From assembly GCA_036489755.1 (NCBI GenBank), contig DASXFD010000083.1, positions 62,001 through 126,000 on the forward strand: a stretch of 64,000 nt of DNA, written 5' to 3'. A program made the translations under genes and the position numbers. The DNA is from JABFXX01 sp036489755 (GTDB lineage: Bacteria; Myxococcota_A; Polyangia; Haliangiales; Haliangiaceae). Below the pieces are notes generated by a model that saw only the letters and a program-made list of their open reading frames with translations, had not been told where the DNA came from and searched no databases. Below, one piece after another: positions 28,111 to 39,500 of the stretch (its first letter is position 1; each line of letters opens with the position of its first letter).

Positions 28111-31100
28111 GTGCGGCTGGGTGATCTCGTCGCGGGACGGTTCCGCCTGGAAGATGTGGCCGGGTCCGGCGGGATGGGCGCCGTGTATCGGGCGATCGAT
28201 CGCGACTCCGGGCAGCCGGTCGCGATCAAGGTCCTGCGCGTCGACTCGGTAGATCACGTAGATCGATTCGCGCGCGAGATCCGCGTCCTCGAGCAGGTCC
28301 GCCATCCCGGCATCGTGCGGTACGTCGCGGACGGCAACGCGGCCGGCGAGCTGTGGCTCGCGATGGAGTGGCTCGACGGCGAGAGCCTCTCGCACCGGCT
28401 GCGAGCTGGAGTCGCCGCGCGCGATGCGATCGCCGCGATCCGCCGCGTCGCGGAGGCGCTCGGTGCGGCGCACGATCTCGGCGTCGTTCACCGCGACGTC
28501 AAGCCGTCGAACTTGTTCTTACCGCACGGCGACCTCGAGCAGATCAAGGTCCTCGACTTCGGCGTCGCGCGGATCACCCAGGCCGACCAGTTCTCGACGC
28601 GCACCGGCATCATGATCGGCACGCCGGGCTACATGGCGCCGGAGCAGGCGCGCGGCGATCGCGGTGTCGGCCCGCGCGCCGACGTGTTCGCGCTCGGCTG
28701 CGTGCTGTTCGAGGCGCTGACCGGTGCGCCGCCGTTCACCGGCGATCACATGATGGCCGTGCTCGCGAAGATCTTGCTCGACGAGGCACCGCGCTTGGCC
28801 GAGCTGCATCCCGAGCTGCCGGCGGATCTCGATCGACTGGTCGCGCGCTGTCTGTCGAAGCGGCCCGACGAGCGCCCGGCCGACGGCGGCGAGCTCGCCA
28901 TGCTGCTCGGCCAGCTCGGCACGTTCGAGACCGTCGTCGACAAGCCGGCGGCAAAGCGCGCGTCGCTCACGCGCAACGAGCGCAAGCTGTTGTCGGTCGT
29001 GCTGATCGGCGGCGGCGACGGCGCGTTCGATACGATCGCCGAGATCAGCGCCGCGCCGACCACGTCGGGCGCCGGCGGCGCCGATACCCAAGTTCTCGCC
29101 GCGCTGCGCGAAGGTGCAGCCGTGCACGGCGGCTCGCTCGAGCGGCTCGTCGACGGCTCGCACGTCGTCACGGTCACCGGCGGCGGTGGCACCGCCGGCG
29201 ATCAAGCGGCACAGGCGGCTCGCTGCGCGCTCGCGCTCAAGGTCATCGCGCCGGCCGCGCCGATCGCGCTCGCGACCGGACGCGCCGTGATGGCGGGGCG
29301 ATGGCCCGTCGGCGAGGTCATCGATCGCGCGGCGCGGCTCTTGGGTGCGCCCGATCCAGGCGCGATCGGCGTGCGCATCGACGACGTGACCGCGGGGTTG
29401 CTCGACGCGCGCTTCGAGATCGGCGGCGACGCCGACGGCCTCTACGTGCTCGGCGAGCACGACGCGCTCGCGAGCACGCGCACGTTGCTCGGCAAGCCCA
29501 CGCCGTGCGTCGGCCGCGACCGCGAGCTCGGCGTGCTCGCCGGGCTGTACGACGAGTGCGTTGCCGAGCCGCTCGCACGCGCGGTGCTCGTCACCGGCGC
29601 GGCCGGCATCGGCAAGTCGCGGCTTCGCCACGAGCTCGGCCACCGCATCTTCGACCGCCACGCGCGCGGCGACACGTTCGAGCTGTGGCTCGGCCGCGGC
29701 GATCCGCTGCGCGCGGGCTCGCCGTACGGGATCTTGGCGCCCGCGCTGTGCCGCGCCGCCGGCATCCAAGACGGCGAGCCGCTCGATGTGCGCCGCCACA
29801 AGCTGGTCGCGCGAGTCCGGCGCAACGCGTCGGTCGACGATCGCCGCACGACCCTGTACTTGGGCGAGCTGATCGGCTGCCCGTTCGACGACGACGATCG
29901 CGACCTGCGCGCGGCGCGCGCCGACTCGCTGCTGATGGCCGAGCAGATCAAACGCGCGTTCGAGCACTTCGTCGCGATCGAGACCGCCGCGCAGCCGCTC
30001 GCGATCGTGCTCGAAGATCTGCAGTGGGGCGACGCGCCGAGCGTGAAGCTCGTCGATGCCGCGCTGCGTGCGCTGCCGGATCGGCCGCTGTTCGTGCTCG
30101 CGCTCGCGCGGCCCGAGATCCACGACAGGTTTCCGCGGCTGTGGGCCGACCGCGGGCTCCAAGAAATCCGGCTCGACGAGCTGACGAAAAAAGGCAGCGA
30201 GCGGCTCGTGCGCGGCGTGCTCGGCGAGGCCGCGAGCGATTCGCTGGTCGCGCGGATCGTCGAGCAAGCCGGCGGCAACGCGTTCTATCTCGAGGAGCTG
30301 ATCCGCGCGGCGGCAGAAGGCAAGCGCGATGCGCTTCCCGAGACGGTGCTCGCGGTCGTGCAGAGCCGCCTCGAGCGGCTCGAAGGCGACGCGCGGCACA
30401 TCCTGCGCGCGGCGAGCGTGTTCGGCGAGCGGTTCTGGCGCGGCGGTGTGATCGAGCTCGTCGGCGGCACGAATCACGACAGCACGAACGCGTGGCTCGA
30501 CGAGCTCGTGCAGCGCGAGCTGATCGCGCGCGCCGGCGCATCGCGATTTCCCGGCCAGGAAGAGCTGCGGTTTCGCCACGGGCTCGTTCGCGAGGCCGCG
30601 TACGAGATGCTGACGGACGCCGACAAGAAGCTCGGCCACCAGCTCGCCGGCGCGTGGCTCGCGCGCGCGGGCGAGTCCGATCCCGTGGTGCTCGGCGAGC
30701 ACGCGGAGCGCGCCGGTGACGAGGCACGCGCGGGCGAGCTGTATCGTGCGGGCGCCGAGCGAGCGCTCGCCGCGTGCGACTTCGCCGGCGCGTCGGCGCG
30801 TGCCGAGCAAGCGTTCGGGTGCGGCGCGAAAGGCGAGGCGCGCGGTGCGCTGCGGCTCGTCCAAGCGGAGGCGCGGCGCTGGCTCGGCGAGTTCGCGCAG
30901 GCGGCGCGCTGCGGGCTCGACGCGGTGCACGTCCTGCCGCACGGCACGGCGCACTGGTTCGGCGCGGTCAACGAGGCCGCCGAATCGAGCGGCAAGATCG
31001 ACGACGTCGCGACGCTCGAGGAGCTCGGCCGCGCGCTCGCGAGCACGCCGGCCGTCGATGGCGCCGCGCTCGGCCCGCGCATCACCGCGATCGCGAACCT

Positions 31101-31983
31101 CGCGTTCCAGCTGTTCAGCCACGGCGCGAACGCGCTCGCGCTGACGCTGCTCGACGACGTCGAGCGCGCGGCGATCGGCGTGACCGAGCCGAGCGTGCTC
31201 GCGCGCATCTATCAGGCGCGGTCGTCGCGCTCGATGTTCACCGGCGACGCCGGCGCGTACCTCGACTCCGAGCAGGCCGCGGCCGCCGCGTTCGAGCGCG
31301 CGGGCGACTTGCGCTACGCGTGCGTGCAGCGCGGCAACGTCGGTTACGCATGCCTCGAGATCGGCGCGTACGCGGAGGCCGAACGCGCGCTGCGCGACGC
31401 GCTCGATCAGGCGACGCGGCTCGGGCTCGCCAACGTCGCCGCCACGATCAAGCACAACCTCGGCCGCGCGTTGATGATGCGCGGCGCGCTCGACGAGGCG
31501 CTGAAGATCGAGACCGACTCGTTCGAATCGTTCGCGGCCCAAGGCGATCGCCGGCTCGCCGGTGCGGCGCGCGGCTATCGCGCGCTGATCCTCGCGGAGA
31601 TGGGCGAGCTCGGTGCGGCCGAAGGCGAGCTGCTCGGCGCGCTCGACACGGCGCAGCTGCCGATGCAATCGGTCCTTCACGCCCACCTCGCGCGCGTGCT
31701 GGTTCGCTCGGGCAGAGCCGCCGAGGCGCTCGACCACGCTCGGCGCGGCCACGCGATCCTCGAGCAGCTCGGTGCGATCGAGGAAGGCGAATCGCACGTC
31801 CGGCTCGCGCTTGCCGAGGCGCTCGCCGCGACGGGAGATCCCGCCGGCGCGCACGCCGCGCTCGCCGCCGCGCGGCAACGCGTGGTCGATCGGGCGGCGC
31901 GGATCAGTGATCCGCAGCACCGCGAGCGCTTCTTGACCCAGATCCCCGAGCACGTGGCGACGCTCGCCGGCCGACTTACTTGA
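28111..31983 (+). CDS. Ser/Thr kinase fused to cyclase-like, AAA ATPase and TPR regions
   Basis: A 1290-aa signalling protein typical of myxobacteria. Residues 1 to about 275 form a Hanks-type kinase with Gly-loop GSGGMGAVY, Lys in VAIKVL, catalytic HRDVKPSN, DFG and APE in GTPGYMAPEQ, so it looks active. Next, about residues 295-450, is a degenerate class III cyclase-like region (RKLLSVVLIGG, VIDRAARLLGAPDPGAIGV) without the metal and base-binding residues. A large P-loop ATPase follows, with Walker A VLVTGAAGIGKSR near residue 495. The last half is a TPR-like helical array. There is no evident membrane segment. The start is one of two adjacent GTG codons (28108 or 28111). It diverges from clpB. 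Confidence 0.88.
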   Translation: MRLGDLVAGRFRLEDVAGSGGMGAVYRAIDRDSGQPVAIKVLRVDSVDHVDRFAREIRVLEQVRHPGIVRYVADGNAAGELWLAMEWLDGESLSHRLRAGVAARDAIAAIRRVAEALGAAHDLGVVHRDVKPSNLFLPHGDLEQIKVLDFGVARITQADQFSTRTGIMIGTPGYMAPEQARGDRGVGPRADVFALGCVLFEALTGAPPFTGDHMMAVLAKILLDEAPRLAELHPELPADLDRLVARCLSKRPDERPADGGELAMLLGQLGTFETVVDKPAAKRASLTRNERKLLSVVLIGGGDGAFDTIAEISAAPTTSGAGGADTQVLAALREGAAVHGGSLERLVDGSHVVTVTGGGGTAGDQAAQAARCALALKVIAPAAPIALATGRAVMAGRWPVGEVIDRAARLLGAPDPGAIGVRIDDVTAGLLDARFEIGGDADGLYVLGEHDALASTRTLLGKPTPCVGRDRELGVLAGLYDECVAEPLARAVLVTGAAGIGKSRLRHELGHRIFDRHARGDTFELWLGRGDPLRAGSPYGILAPALCRAAGIQDGEPLDVRRHKLVARVRRNASVDDRRTTLYLGELIGCPFDDDDRDLRAARADSLLMAEQIKRAFEHFVAIETAAQPLAIVLEDLQWGDAPSVKLVDAALRALPDRPLFVLALARPEIHDRFPRLWADRGLQEIRLDELTKKGSERLVRGVLGEAASDSLVARIVEQAGGNAFYLEELIRAAAEGKRDALPETVLAVVQSRLERLEGDARHILRAASVFGERFWRGGVIELVGGTNHDSTNAWLDELVQRELIARAGASRFPGQEELRFRHGLVREAAYEMLTDADKKLGHQLAGAWLARAGESDPVVLGEHAERAGDEARAGELYRAGAERALAACDFAGASARAEQAFGCGAKGEARGALRLVQAEARRWLGEFAQAARCGLDAVHVLPHGTAHWFGAVNEAAESSGKIDDVATLEELGRALASTPAVDGAALGPRITAIANLAFQLFSHGANALALTLLDDVERAAIGVTEPSVLARIYQARSSRSMFTGDAGAYLDSEQAAAAAFERAGDLRYACVQRGNVGYACLEIGAYAEAERALRDALDQATRLGLANVAATIKHNLGRALMMRGALDEALKIETDSFESFAAQGDRRLAGAARGYRALILAEMGELGAAEGELLGALDTAQLPMQSVLHAHLARVLVRSGRAAEALDHARRGHAILEQLGAIEEGESHVRLALAEALAATGDPAGAHAALAAARQRVVDRAARISDPQHRERFLTQIPEHVATLAGRLT

Positions 31984-32023
31984 AAGTAACAACCGCTTCG
32001 ACGCTGCATGTTACCGTAGCGTC

Positions 32024-32635
32024 GTGAGGGGGAGCTTCACTCTGATCGCCGTCGCCGCGCTCGCCGCGGGGTGCGCACAGGCCGGCAGCCCCAACGCGCC
32101 GGCCGATGCGCGGGGCACGACTCACGACGCGCCCCGCGAGACGCCGATGGACGCGCCGGCGATGACGTTCATGGACGCGGCGATGACCGGCGACAGCTGC
32201 ACGAGGACGATCGCGTGCGCGACCGCGACGGCATTGCCGCAGATCACCGGCGACGACGGCGGCGGGACCACGACCGCGAGCGCGACGGGCTATCAAGCGG
32301 CGTGGTTCTCGATCCGCGTCGCCGAGGAAGACTCCGGGTTCTTCGGCTATCCGATGTCGATGTTGGCTACGTTGACGTCGCCGGCGAGCGCGATGTTCGA
32401 CTTGTACGTGTACATGCCGGGTGACGCGAGCTCGACGGATTGCTCGTCTCCGACCGGCACGGCGACGACGAGCGGCTCGACCGAGAGCTGGACGCAGGAG
32501 TGGGGCGAGACCGGCGAATTCGGCAACGACTCCGACGATTCGCGCACGGTCTCGATCGAAGTTCGGCCGCGCGCGGGCATCACGTGCAGCGCGACCGCCA
32601 CGTGGTCGCTGTCGATCGAAGGCTACGTCGACTGA
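32024..32635 (+). CDS. Hypothetical lipoprotein
   Basis: A 203-aa lipoprotein whose signal ends in the lipobox ALAAGC (Cys17). The linker is rich in Ala, Pro, Thr and Asp. The globular part (from about residue 57) contains Cys in SCTRTIAC, DCSS and ITCS, an aromatic stretch YQAAWFSIRVAEEDSGFFGYP, and an acidic TESWTQEWGETGEFGNDSDDS. The alternating hydrophobic pattern towards the C-terminus (TVSIEVRPR, WSLSIEGYVD) suggests an all-beta surface or adhesion-type domain. I do not recognise a family. The gene stands alone between the kinase and the propeller lipoprotein. Confidence 0.6.
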   Translation: MRGSFTLIAVAALAAGCAQAGSPNAPADARGTTHDAPRETPMDAPAMTFMDAAMTGDSCTRTIACATATALPQITGDDGGGTTTASATGYQAAWFSIRVAEEDSGFFGYPMSMLATLTSPASAMFDLYVYMPGDASSTDCSSPTGTATTSGSTESWTQEWGETGEFGNDSDDSRTVSIEVRPRAGITCSATATWSLSIEGYVD

Positions 32636-32675
32636 TCATCACCGGCTTCGGCCGAGTCGCGGTTAGTATCGCGGT

Positions 32676-33575
32676 GTGCGGTTCGTCGTGTTGGTCGTGC
32701 TGGCGGCATGCGGCCGGGTCGGGTTCGATCCGGTCGTCGATGCCATGGCGCCGCCGACGTGGCGCGTGGAGCCGTCCAACACCACGTCGGCGTTGAACAC
32801 GGTCGCGAGCGCGGGGAGCGACGATCTGTTCGCGGTCGGCGACCGAGGCGTGATCATCCGGCGCGTCGACGGAGTGTGGATGCCGCTCGACACCGGCACG
32901 CAGGCGATGTTGTGGTCGATCTGGTTCGACGCGCCCGACGACGGTTGGGCGGTCGGCGACGGCGCGACCTCGTTGCACTGGAACGGCGGCGTCTGGACCG
33001 GTATCGCGACCGGCGCCACGTCGGACTTCTACGACGTCACGCCGATCTCGCCGACCGACGTCTGGATCGTCGGCGCGGGCGGCACGCTCGAGCGATTCGA
33101 CGGCACGACGTGGACCGCCGGCGGCGCGGGCACCAACCGCGATCTCGACGGCGTGTGGGGCACGGCTGCGAACGACGTCTGGATCTGCGGCGAGGCCGGC
33201 ACCATGCTGCACTGGGACGGCTCGACGCTGACCGCGACCACGAGCACGGCGACGAACGAGCTCGAGGCGGTTCAAGGCCCGTCCGCCGCGGACGGCTGGG
33301 CGGTCGGCAACGGCGGTACGATCGTTCACTACGACGGTACCGCGTGGACGACGTCCGCCTCCGGCACCACGATCCCGCTCTCGGACGTCTACGCGATCGA
33401 CTCGACGGACGCCTGGGTCGTCGGCAGCGCGGGCACGTTGCTCGGCTACGACGGCTCGACGTGGGCGCCGATCGACGGCGTCACGACCGAGGACATCAAC
33501 GGCGTGTATGCCGTCAGCGCGACCGACATCTACGCGGTCGGCGCGAACGGCCTCGTGCTGCACTATTCGCCTTAG
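32676..33575 (+). CDS. Beta-propeller-like repeat lipoprotein
   Basis: A 299-aa protein with a short signal and lipobox VLAACG (Cys12). The mature part consists of about seven repeats of roughly 38-42 residues built on the pattern DVWxVGxxGTxxxxDGxxW (for example DVWIVGAGGTLERFDGTTW and DVWICGEAGTMLHWDG). This looks like a WD/photosystem-assembly-like or Kelch-like propeller often found in myxobacterial surface proteins. No enzymatic residues are evident. The GTG start at 32676 has no clear Shine-Dalgarno. The stop overlaps the stop of the giant TPR gene on the other strand by 4 bp. Confidence 0.72.
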   Translation: MRFVVLVVLAACGRVGFDPVVDAMAPPTWRVEPSNTTSALNTVASAGSDDLFAVGDRGVIIRRVDGVWMPLDTGTQAMLWSIWFDAPDDGWAVGDGATSLHWNGGVWTGIATGATSDFYDVTPISPTDVWIVGAGGTLERFDGTTWTAGGAGTNRDLDGVWGTAANDVWICGEAGTMLHWDGSTLTATTSTATNELEAVQGPSAADGWAVGNGGTIVHYDGTAWTTSASGTTIPLSDVYAIDSTDAWVVGSAGTLLGYDGSTWAPIDGVTTEDINGVYAVSATDIYAVGANGLVLHYSP

Positions 33576-36500
33576 AGAGCGCTCTCGACGCCGGTGCCCG
33601 ACGCGGCCGCGCGCAGCGCGCCGAGATCGATGAGCCCGCGGTGGCCGAGCTCGGCGACAGCCGTCGATGCGCTCGTGAGCTCGAAGCGGCGTGCGCGATC
33701 GCGGCCGCCGGTTCCGCCGCGTTGACCGAGCTCGACGAGCGTGACGACGATCTCGCGCGGCGCTTCCGCGCCGAGCGCCGACACCAGCTTGCCGGCGAGC
33801 TGCGTATCGCCGACGAGCGCGGCTGCGACCAGCGCTTGCGCGAGCGAGCTCGCCGCGATCGAGCTCGATAGCCCGCCGCTCGACGCCGCGAGCTGACCGG
33901 CGACCTCGACGAGCGCGCCCGGATCGTCGGCGCGCCAGTAGACGTCGAGCAGGCGGCGCAGCGTGGGCACGTGCGACGGATCGAGATCGGAGGCGCGCAG
34001 GAACACGTCGTCGGCGCGGTCGCGATCGCCGAGGTGGACGAGCACGGCCTCGCCGAGCCGATACAAGCGCTCGGCGCGCTCGGCGGGCGTCGGCGCGAGC
34101 GGCACGAGCTGATAGAGGTAGCGCGCCGCGGTCGCCCAGTCGACGCGCGCGACGTGGACTTCGGCGAGCTGCTCGATCGCGCGGGCGTGATGCGGATGAT
34201 CGCGGACGATCCGATCGAGGTGCGCGACCGCGGCATCGAGGTCGCCGACCTGGCGATAGAGATCGACGAGCGAGAACCGCGTCGCGACGAGCTGATCGTC
34301 GTCGTCGAGCGGCACCAGCGCGAACGCTTGTTGGCCGGCCGCGAGCGCGACGTCGAGCTCGCCGAGCCGCGTCGCGAGCTCCTGCACGCGCACGAGCAGA
34401 TCGCGCCGGTTCGGCGCGGCGGCGGCGGCGTCTTGCGCGCGCGCGAGCGCCTCCGAGTCGCGGCCGAGCTGTTCGGCGATGATCGATCGCCGCAGCGCGA
34501 GCTCGTCGTCGCCGAGCACGCTCTCGCCGGGCCCGAGATCGCGATAGATGAGGTCGGCGGTCGCCCAGTCGGCGAGCCGGAAGGCGAGGTTGCCGCGCGC
34601 GTCGAGCGCGCCGGTGTGGCCCGGCTCCTCGATCAACGCGAGGTCGTACGCGCGCGCCGACTCGACGTACTTGGCGAGCTCGTCGGCGAGCCGTGCGACG
34701 TCGAGCCACGCCGACGCGCGCAGATCGCTGCTCTGCGTCTTCGCGGTCATCAGCGTGGTGAGCTCGGTGAGCGCGGCCAAGTCGCCCTGCAGGCGCAGCG
34801 AGCTCGCGATCGCGCGGAAGCCGACCGCGTTGCCCGGATCGATCCGCCACAATTGATGCGCGAGCTCGAGTGCGGTCTCGTTGTCGCCGGCGGCCTCGGC
34901 TGCTTCGATCCGGCCGGCGAGCCCGGCCTCGGCGGGCAAATCCTCGACGGTTGCGCGGCATCGCGCCGCGGCGGCGAGCAACGCGCCGCGATCGGCGGCA
35001 CGCGCCGTGGTCGCCGCTTCTTCGTAGAGCCGCGCGGCTTCGGCGCGCCGGCCGATCTGCTCGTAGCGCTTCGCGAGCGGCGCGCGTGCGGCGGGAATCG
35101 TCGGATCGAACACGAGCGCCTGCTCGAAGTTGACCTGCGCCTGCGGCGCGTCGCCGAGCTTCTCGGCGAAGATCAGCGCGAGCTCGAGGTGGAGCGCGCC
35201 GCGATCGCGCGGGTTGTGCGCCGCGGCGATCTCGCGATAGAGCAGCGACGCGACGAGCGCCCACTCGCCGCGCACCATCGCGGCGGTGCGCAACTGATAC
35301 GCGATCTCCGGGTCGGCGGGCGCGCACGCGTGCGCTTCCTTGAGGCAGCGATACGCCTCGGCGTCGCGGCCGAGCGCGTCGCGGTAGAGCTTCGCGCGGC
35401 GCCGCCACAGGATCGCGCGATCGCTCGGCTCCTCGGTCGTGACGAGCTGGCGCCCGATCGCCTCCGACGCCGCGGTGATGTCGCCGGCTTCGAGATAGAG
35501 CTCCTCGAGCAGCTCGAGCGCCTCGCGATCCATCGGATCGCTCGTGGCGGCGCGCTCGGCGGCTTCGATCGCCTCGGCCCACTTCGCCTGGTCGGCGAGC
35601 TCGCGCGCTTCCGCCAGATCGACGACGGGCTCGACGATCGGCTCGCCGACCGGCCCGCTGCGCTCGCGCTCGCCGCCGGCCCCGATCTCTCCCGACACGA
35701 TCGAATCGTCTTGCGCGAGCGCGTCGGCGCGTTCGGCCGCCCACGCGCGCCGCTCGGACGGGTACGCATCGCAGTCTGCGATCTGCTCGTACAGCTCGCG
35801 CGCGAGCTCGAGCTCGTCGGCGCCGGCGAGTGCGTCGGCGTACGGCATCCACACCGGCGCGTACGACGGGTCGACGCGATACGCCTTGTTCCACAGCGCC
35901 GACGCGCGGATCGGATCGTGGTCGGCGCGCGCCGCGAGTGCGAGCTCGTGCAGCGCGATCGCCTGCGCGCGACCGGCGCTGTCCGCGGCCGCGGCGTCGA
36001 GGATCTCGCGGCGCAGGGCGGGCTCGCGATCGCCGAGATGCGCGAGCAGCGCGAGCAAGACGGCCGGATCGTCGGGGCTCTGGCGATGCGCGGCGAGCAG
36101 TCGATCGCGATCGGCGGCGGCGGCGGCGAGCGCGAGCGCGCCCGAGTTCTCGACCGCCGTGCCGGCGATGACGATCGAGGGCTGCGGCGCCGTGCCCTCG
36201 GCCATCGCGCTGTTCGCGGGGATCGCCGCGATCTTCAGATCACGCTGCGTGATCGTCGTGTCGTTGATCGCGCGTAGCAGCGCCGCGGCATCGGCGGGCG
36301 CGTCGCCGGAGATCGCGGCCGCCGCATCGCGCTCGGCGAGCGCCGACTTGCGCGCGAGCTCGACGCGCAGCTGATCGAGCAGCTCGCGGCCGTCGGCGAG
36401 CTTGCCGCTCGACGTCGCTTGCTCGACGAGCTCGACCGCTTCGGCCGTCTTGCCGGCGCGCACGAGCGCGGTCGCGAGGTTGACGACGTCGGTCGCCGTG

Positions 36501-39500
36501 CGCCGATCGACATCGATCGCGCTCGTCGCCGCGACTGCGAGGTCCCACGCGAGGTGAGCGGCGGTCTCGGCGGCGAGCAAGCGCAGCGTATTGTCGTGGC
36601 GCGTGCCGGTGAATGCTTCGGCGGCGTCGCGCATCGTCTGGCGGGCGCGCTGCACGTCGTCGAGTCGATCGTAGTAGAGGTCCGCGAGCTCGAGCAGCGC
36701 GTCGCCTTGCTTGGAGCCTGTCGACAGCCGCGCGAGGTCGGCGAGAAAACGCGCGGCGGCATCGAAGTCGCCGAGCTCGGTCGCCAGCTCGGCGAGCTCG
36801 CGCACCAGCTCGGGATCACCGGGCGCGACGTGGTTCGCGGTCTCGAGCGCGGCGAACGCGTCGACGAGCCGGCCGCCGGCGCGCGCGCGCTTGGCCGCAT
36901 CGCGCAACGAAAGTGCGCCGCTGTGCCGGCCGCGCATGCGCCCGCTTTCGGTGTTCTCGGCGTCGTTGTCGCCGGCTCGCGGCGCGGGCTCGCCGCGCAG
37001 CCGCGCGAGCGCCGCGGCGATGTGCTCGAGCTCGCCGGCTTCGGGGCCGCGCAGCGCCGGATCGGCCGCGGCGCGCTCGAGCACCGGCATCGCGACGCCG
37101 CGCACGATGTCGAGGACGTCGTCGGATTGCGCCTCGACGAGCTCGGCGAGCGCGTGTGCGGCCATCGCGCGCTCGCGCGTGACGACTGCGAAATCGAGCC
37201 CGTTGTCGCCGGGCAATTCGCCGGCGAGCTGCGCGAGCCCGCCGACCGCCGGGCCGATCTGGCCGTCGCGGCGAAGTCGCTCGATGACGTACGCGAGCGA
37301 TGGCCGCCACGTCGCGTCGATCTCGAGCGCGCGCTGGTGCGTCGCGAGCGCGACGTCGGGCCGCCCGAGCTGATCTTGCAGATCGCCGAGCCGCGACAAC
37401 AGCGGCTTCTGGCGCTGCGGATGACGCGCGGTCGCCGCGACCTTGCGGCCGAGGATCACGGACACGCGCTCGAGATCGCCGCGCTCGCGCCACTGCGCCT
37501 CGAGTGCGTCGAGCGCGGGCAGGTGCGTGTCGCTGATCCGCAGCGCGGCCTCGAGGCAGCGCACGGCGTCGTCGGGCCGGTCGGCGCGCCGGAACAGCTC
37601 GCCTGCGCGGTACATCGCATCGGCGCGGCCGCTCGCGTTGGCCGCGCCATCGCTGCCGGCTTCGCGCGCGACGCCTTCGAGCGCATTCGCCGCGCCGGCG
37701 AGATCGCCCGCGCGCTCGGCGAGATCGGCGAACAGCCGCAGCGCCTGGCCGCGCAGCTCGACCGGCGTCGCGCGCGCGAGCTCGACGTCGTCGGCGAGCG
37801 GCCGCAGCACCGCCATCGCGCGCTCGCCATCGCCGGTGCGCTCGGCGGCGACGGCGATCCGGTAGCGCACCACGCCCTCGCGCAGCGCGACGGCGTCGCC
37901 ATCGCCGGCGGTCGTGTCGAGCAAGCTGGCGTACGTCGCGATCACGTCGGACCACGCGCGCTGCCGCCACGCGGCCTCGCCGAGTGTCGCCAGCACGTCG
38001 CGCCGCACGTGCGACGTCGCGTCGTCGTCGATTTCGGAGAGCGCGCGCAAGCCGTGCGGCAGCGCGGCGGCTGCATCGTCGGCGGCGAGCCATGCCGACG
38101 CGGCGGCGGTCTCGACGATCGCGCGCTCGGTGCCGCGGCCGGCCATGCGCGCGAGCTGCGCGAGCGCTTGCGCGCGGCCGCGGTGATCGCCGGTCGTCGC
38201 GAGCACGTCGGCTTCGAGCTCGAGTGCGCGCCGGCGCGTCTCGACCTCGCCATCGCCCGCGAGCTTGAGCGCTTCGCGCGCGTCGGCGAGCGCGCGAACG
38301 AGATCTGGATCGGGTGCACGCCGCCGAACGCCGGCACGGGCGACCAACAGCGCCGCGCGCTCGGCGGCGCCGGGTTTCGCTTCGAGCACCGCATCGATCC
38401 AGCGCAGCTCGCCCGCGAGATCGGGTGCGCTCGCCAGCAGGCTGCGCGCCGCGACACGCGCGAGCTCCGGCGCGGACGTGCGCGCGAGGTCGTACGCGAG
38501 CTGCCACGCAGCCGGCGCGTCACCGGGCGCGATCCGATCGAGCAGCGTCGCGCGTGCAGCGGCGAGCGCGGCGGCGCGCGCGCGACCGGCGCCGAGCTCG
38601 ACGAGCGCTTGGATCGCGGTGTCGAGCTCCGCGGCGGCATGCTCGGCATCGCCGGCCGCTTCGGCGAGCTCGGCGAGCACCGCATGGGCTTCGGCCGACG
38701 TCTCGCCACCCGCGGCCGTCGCGCGGCGGAGCGCGGCGCGCGCATCGTCGCTGCGGCCGAGCTCGACGAGCGAGCGTGCGAGTGCGAGCTCGTGCTTCGT
38801 GGCGATCGCCTGCGTGAGGCCGAGGCCGCGCAGCCGCTCGTAGAGCTCGGCGGCGCGGCCGTGATCGCCGCGACCGGCCGCGGCACCGGCGAGCCCGGCG
38901 ATCGCGTCGGCCTGCAGCGGATCGTGCTCGAGCGCCGCGTGCCACGCGCGCTCGGCCGCCGCGCCATCGTGCTGGCGTGCGAGCAGCTCGCCGAGCGCCG
39001 CGTTCGCGCGCGCGTTCATCGATCGATCGCCGCGCGTCTCGGCGAGCCGCACGACCTCGCGCCAGGCTTGCACGGCGGCGTCGGGATCGCTCGCCGCGGT
39101 GATCGCGGCGGTCATCTCGTGCACGGCCGGATCGTCGGGCGCGAGCGCACGCGCGACCGCGAGCTCGGCATGCGCGCTCGTCGGATCGCCGAGCTGGTTC
39201 GCGAACAGCTCGGCCAGCCGCAATCGCAACGAGACTGCACGCGGGACATCGGTATTCGGCAACGCGCGTGCGCGAAGCAGCCGCACGAGCTCGGGCCAGC
39301 GCGCTTCGTCGGTGAGCCGATCGGCGAGCGCGTCGGCGGCTTCGACCGAATGCGGATCGTGCTCGAGCGCGAGCTCGTAGAGCCGCGTCGCGGCCCGCGG
39401 CTCGAGCACGCGCAACAGGCGCGCGCCGGCGAGCGCCGCGAACGTCGCTTGATCGGCATCGTCGTCGGCGCTCGCGAGCTGTGCGACGTCGGTGAGGTGT

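Noticed and set aside
28519..31992. Very long open frame antisense to the kinase fusion gene
   Set aside because: High GC keeps the complementary frame open. The translation is Arg/Ala/Leu-rich low complexity with no motif, while the plus strand encodes clear kinase, P-loop and TPR segments.
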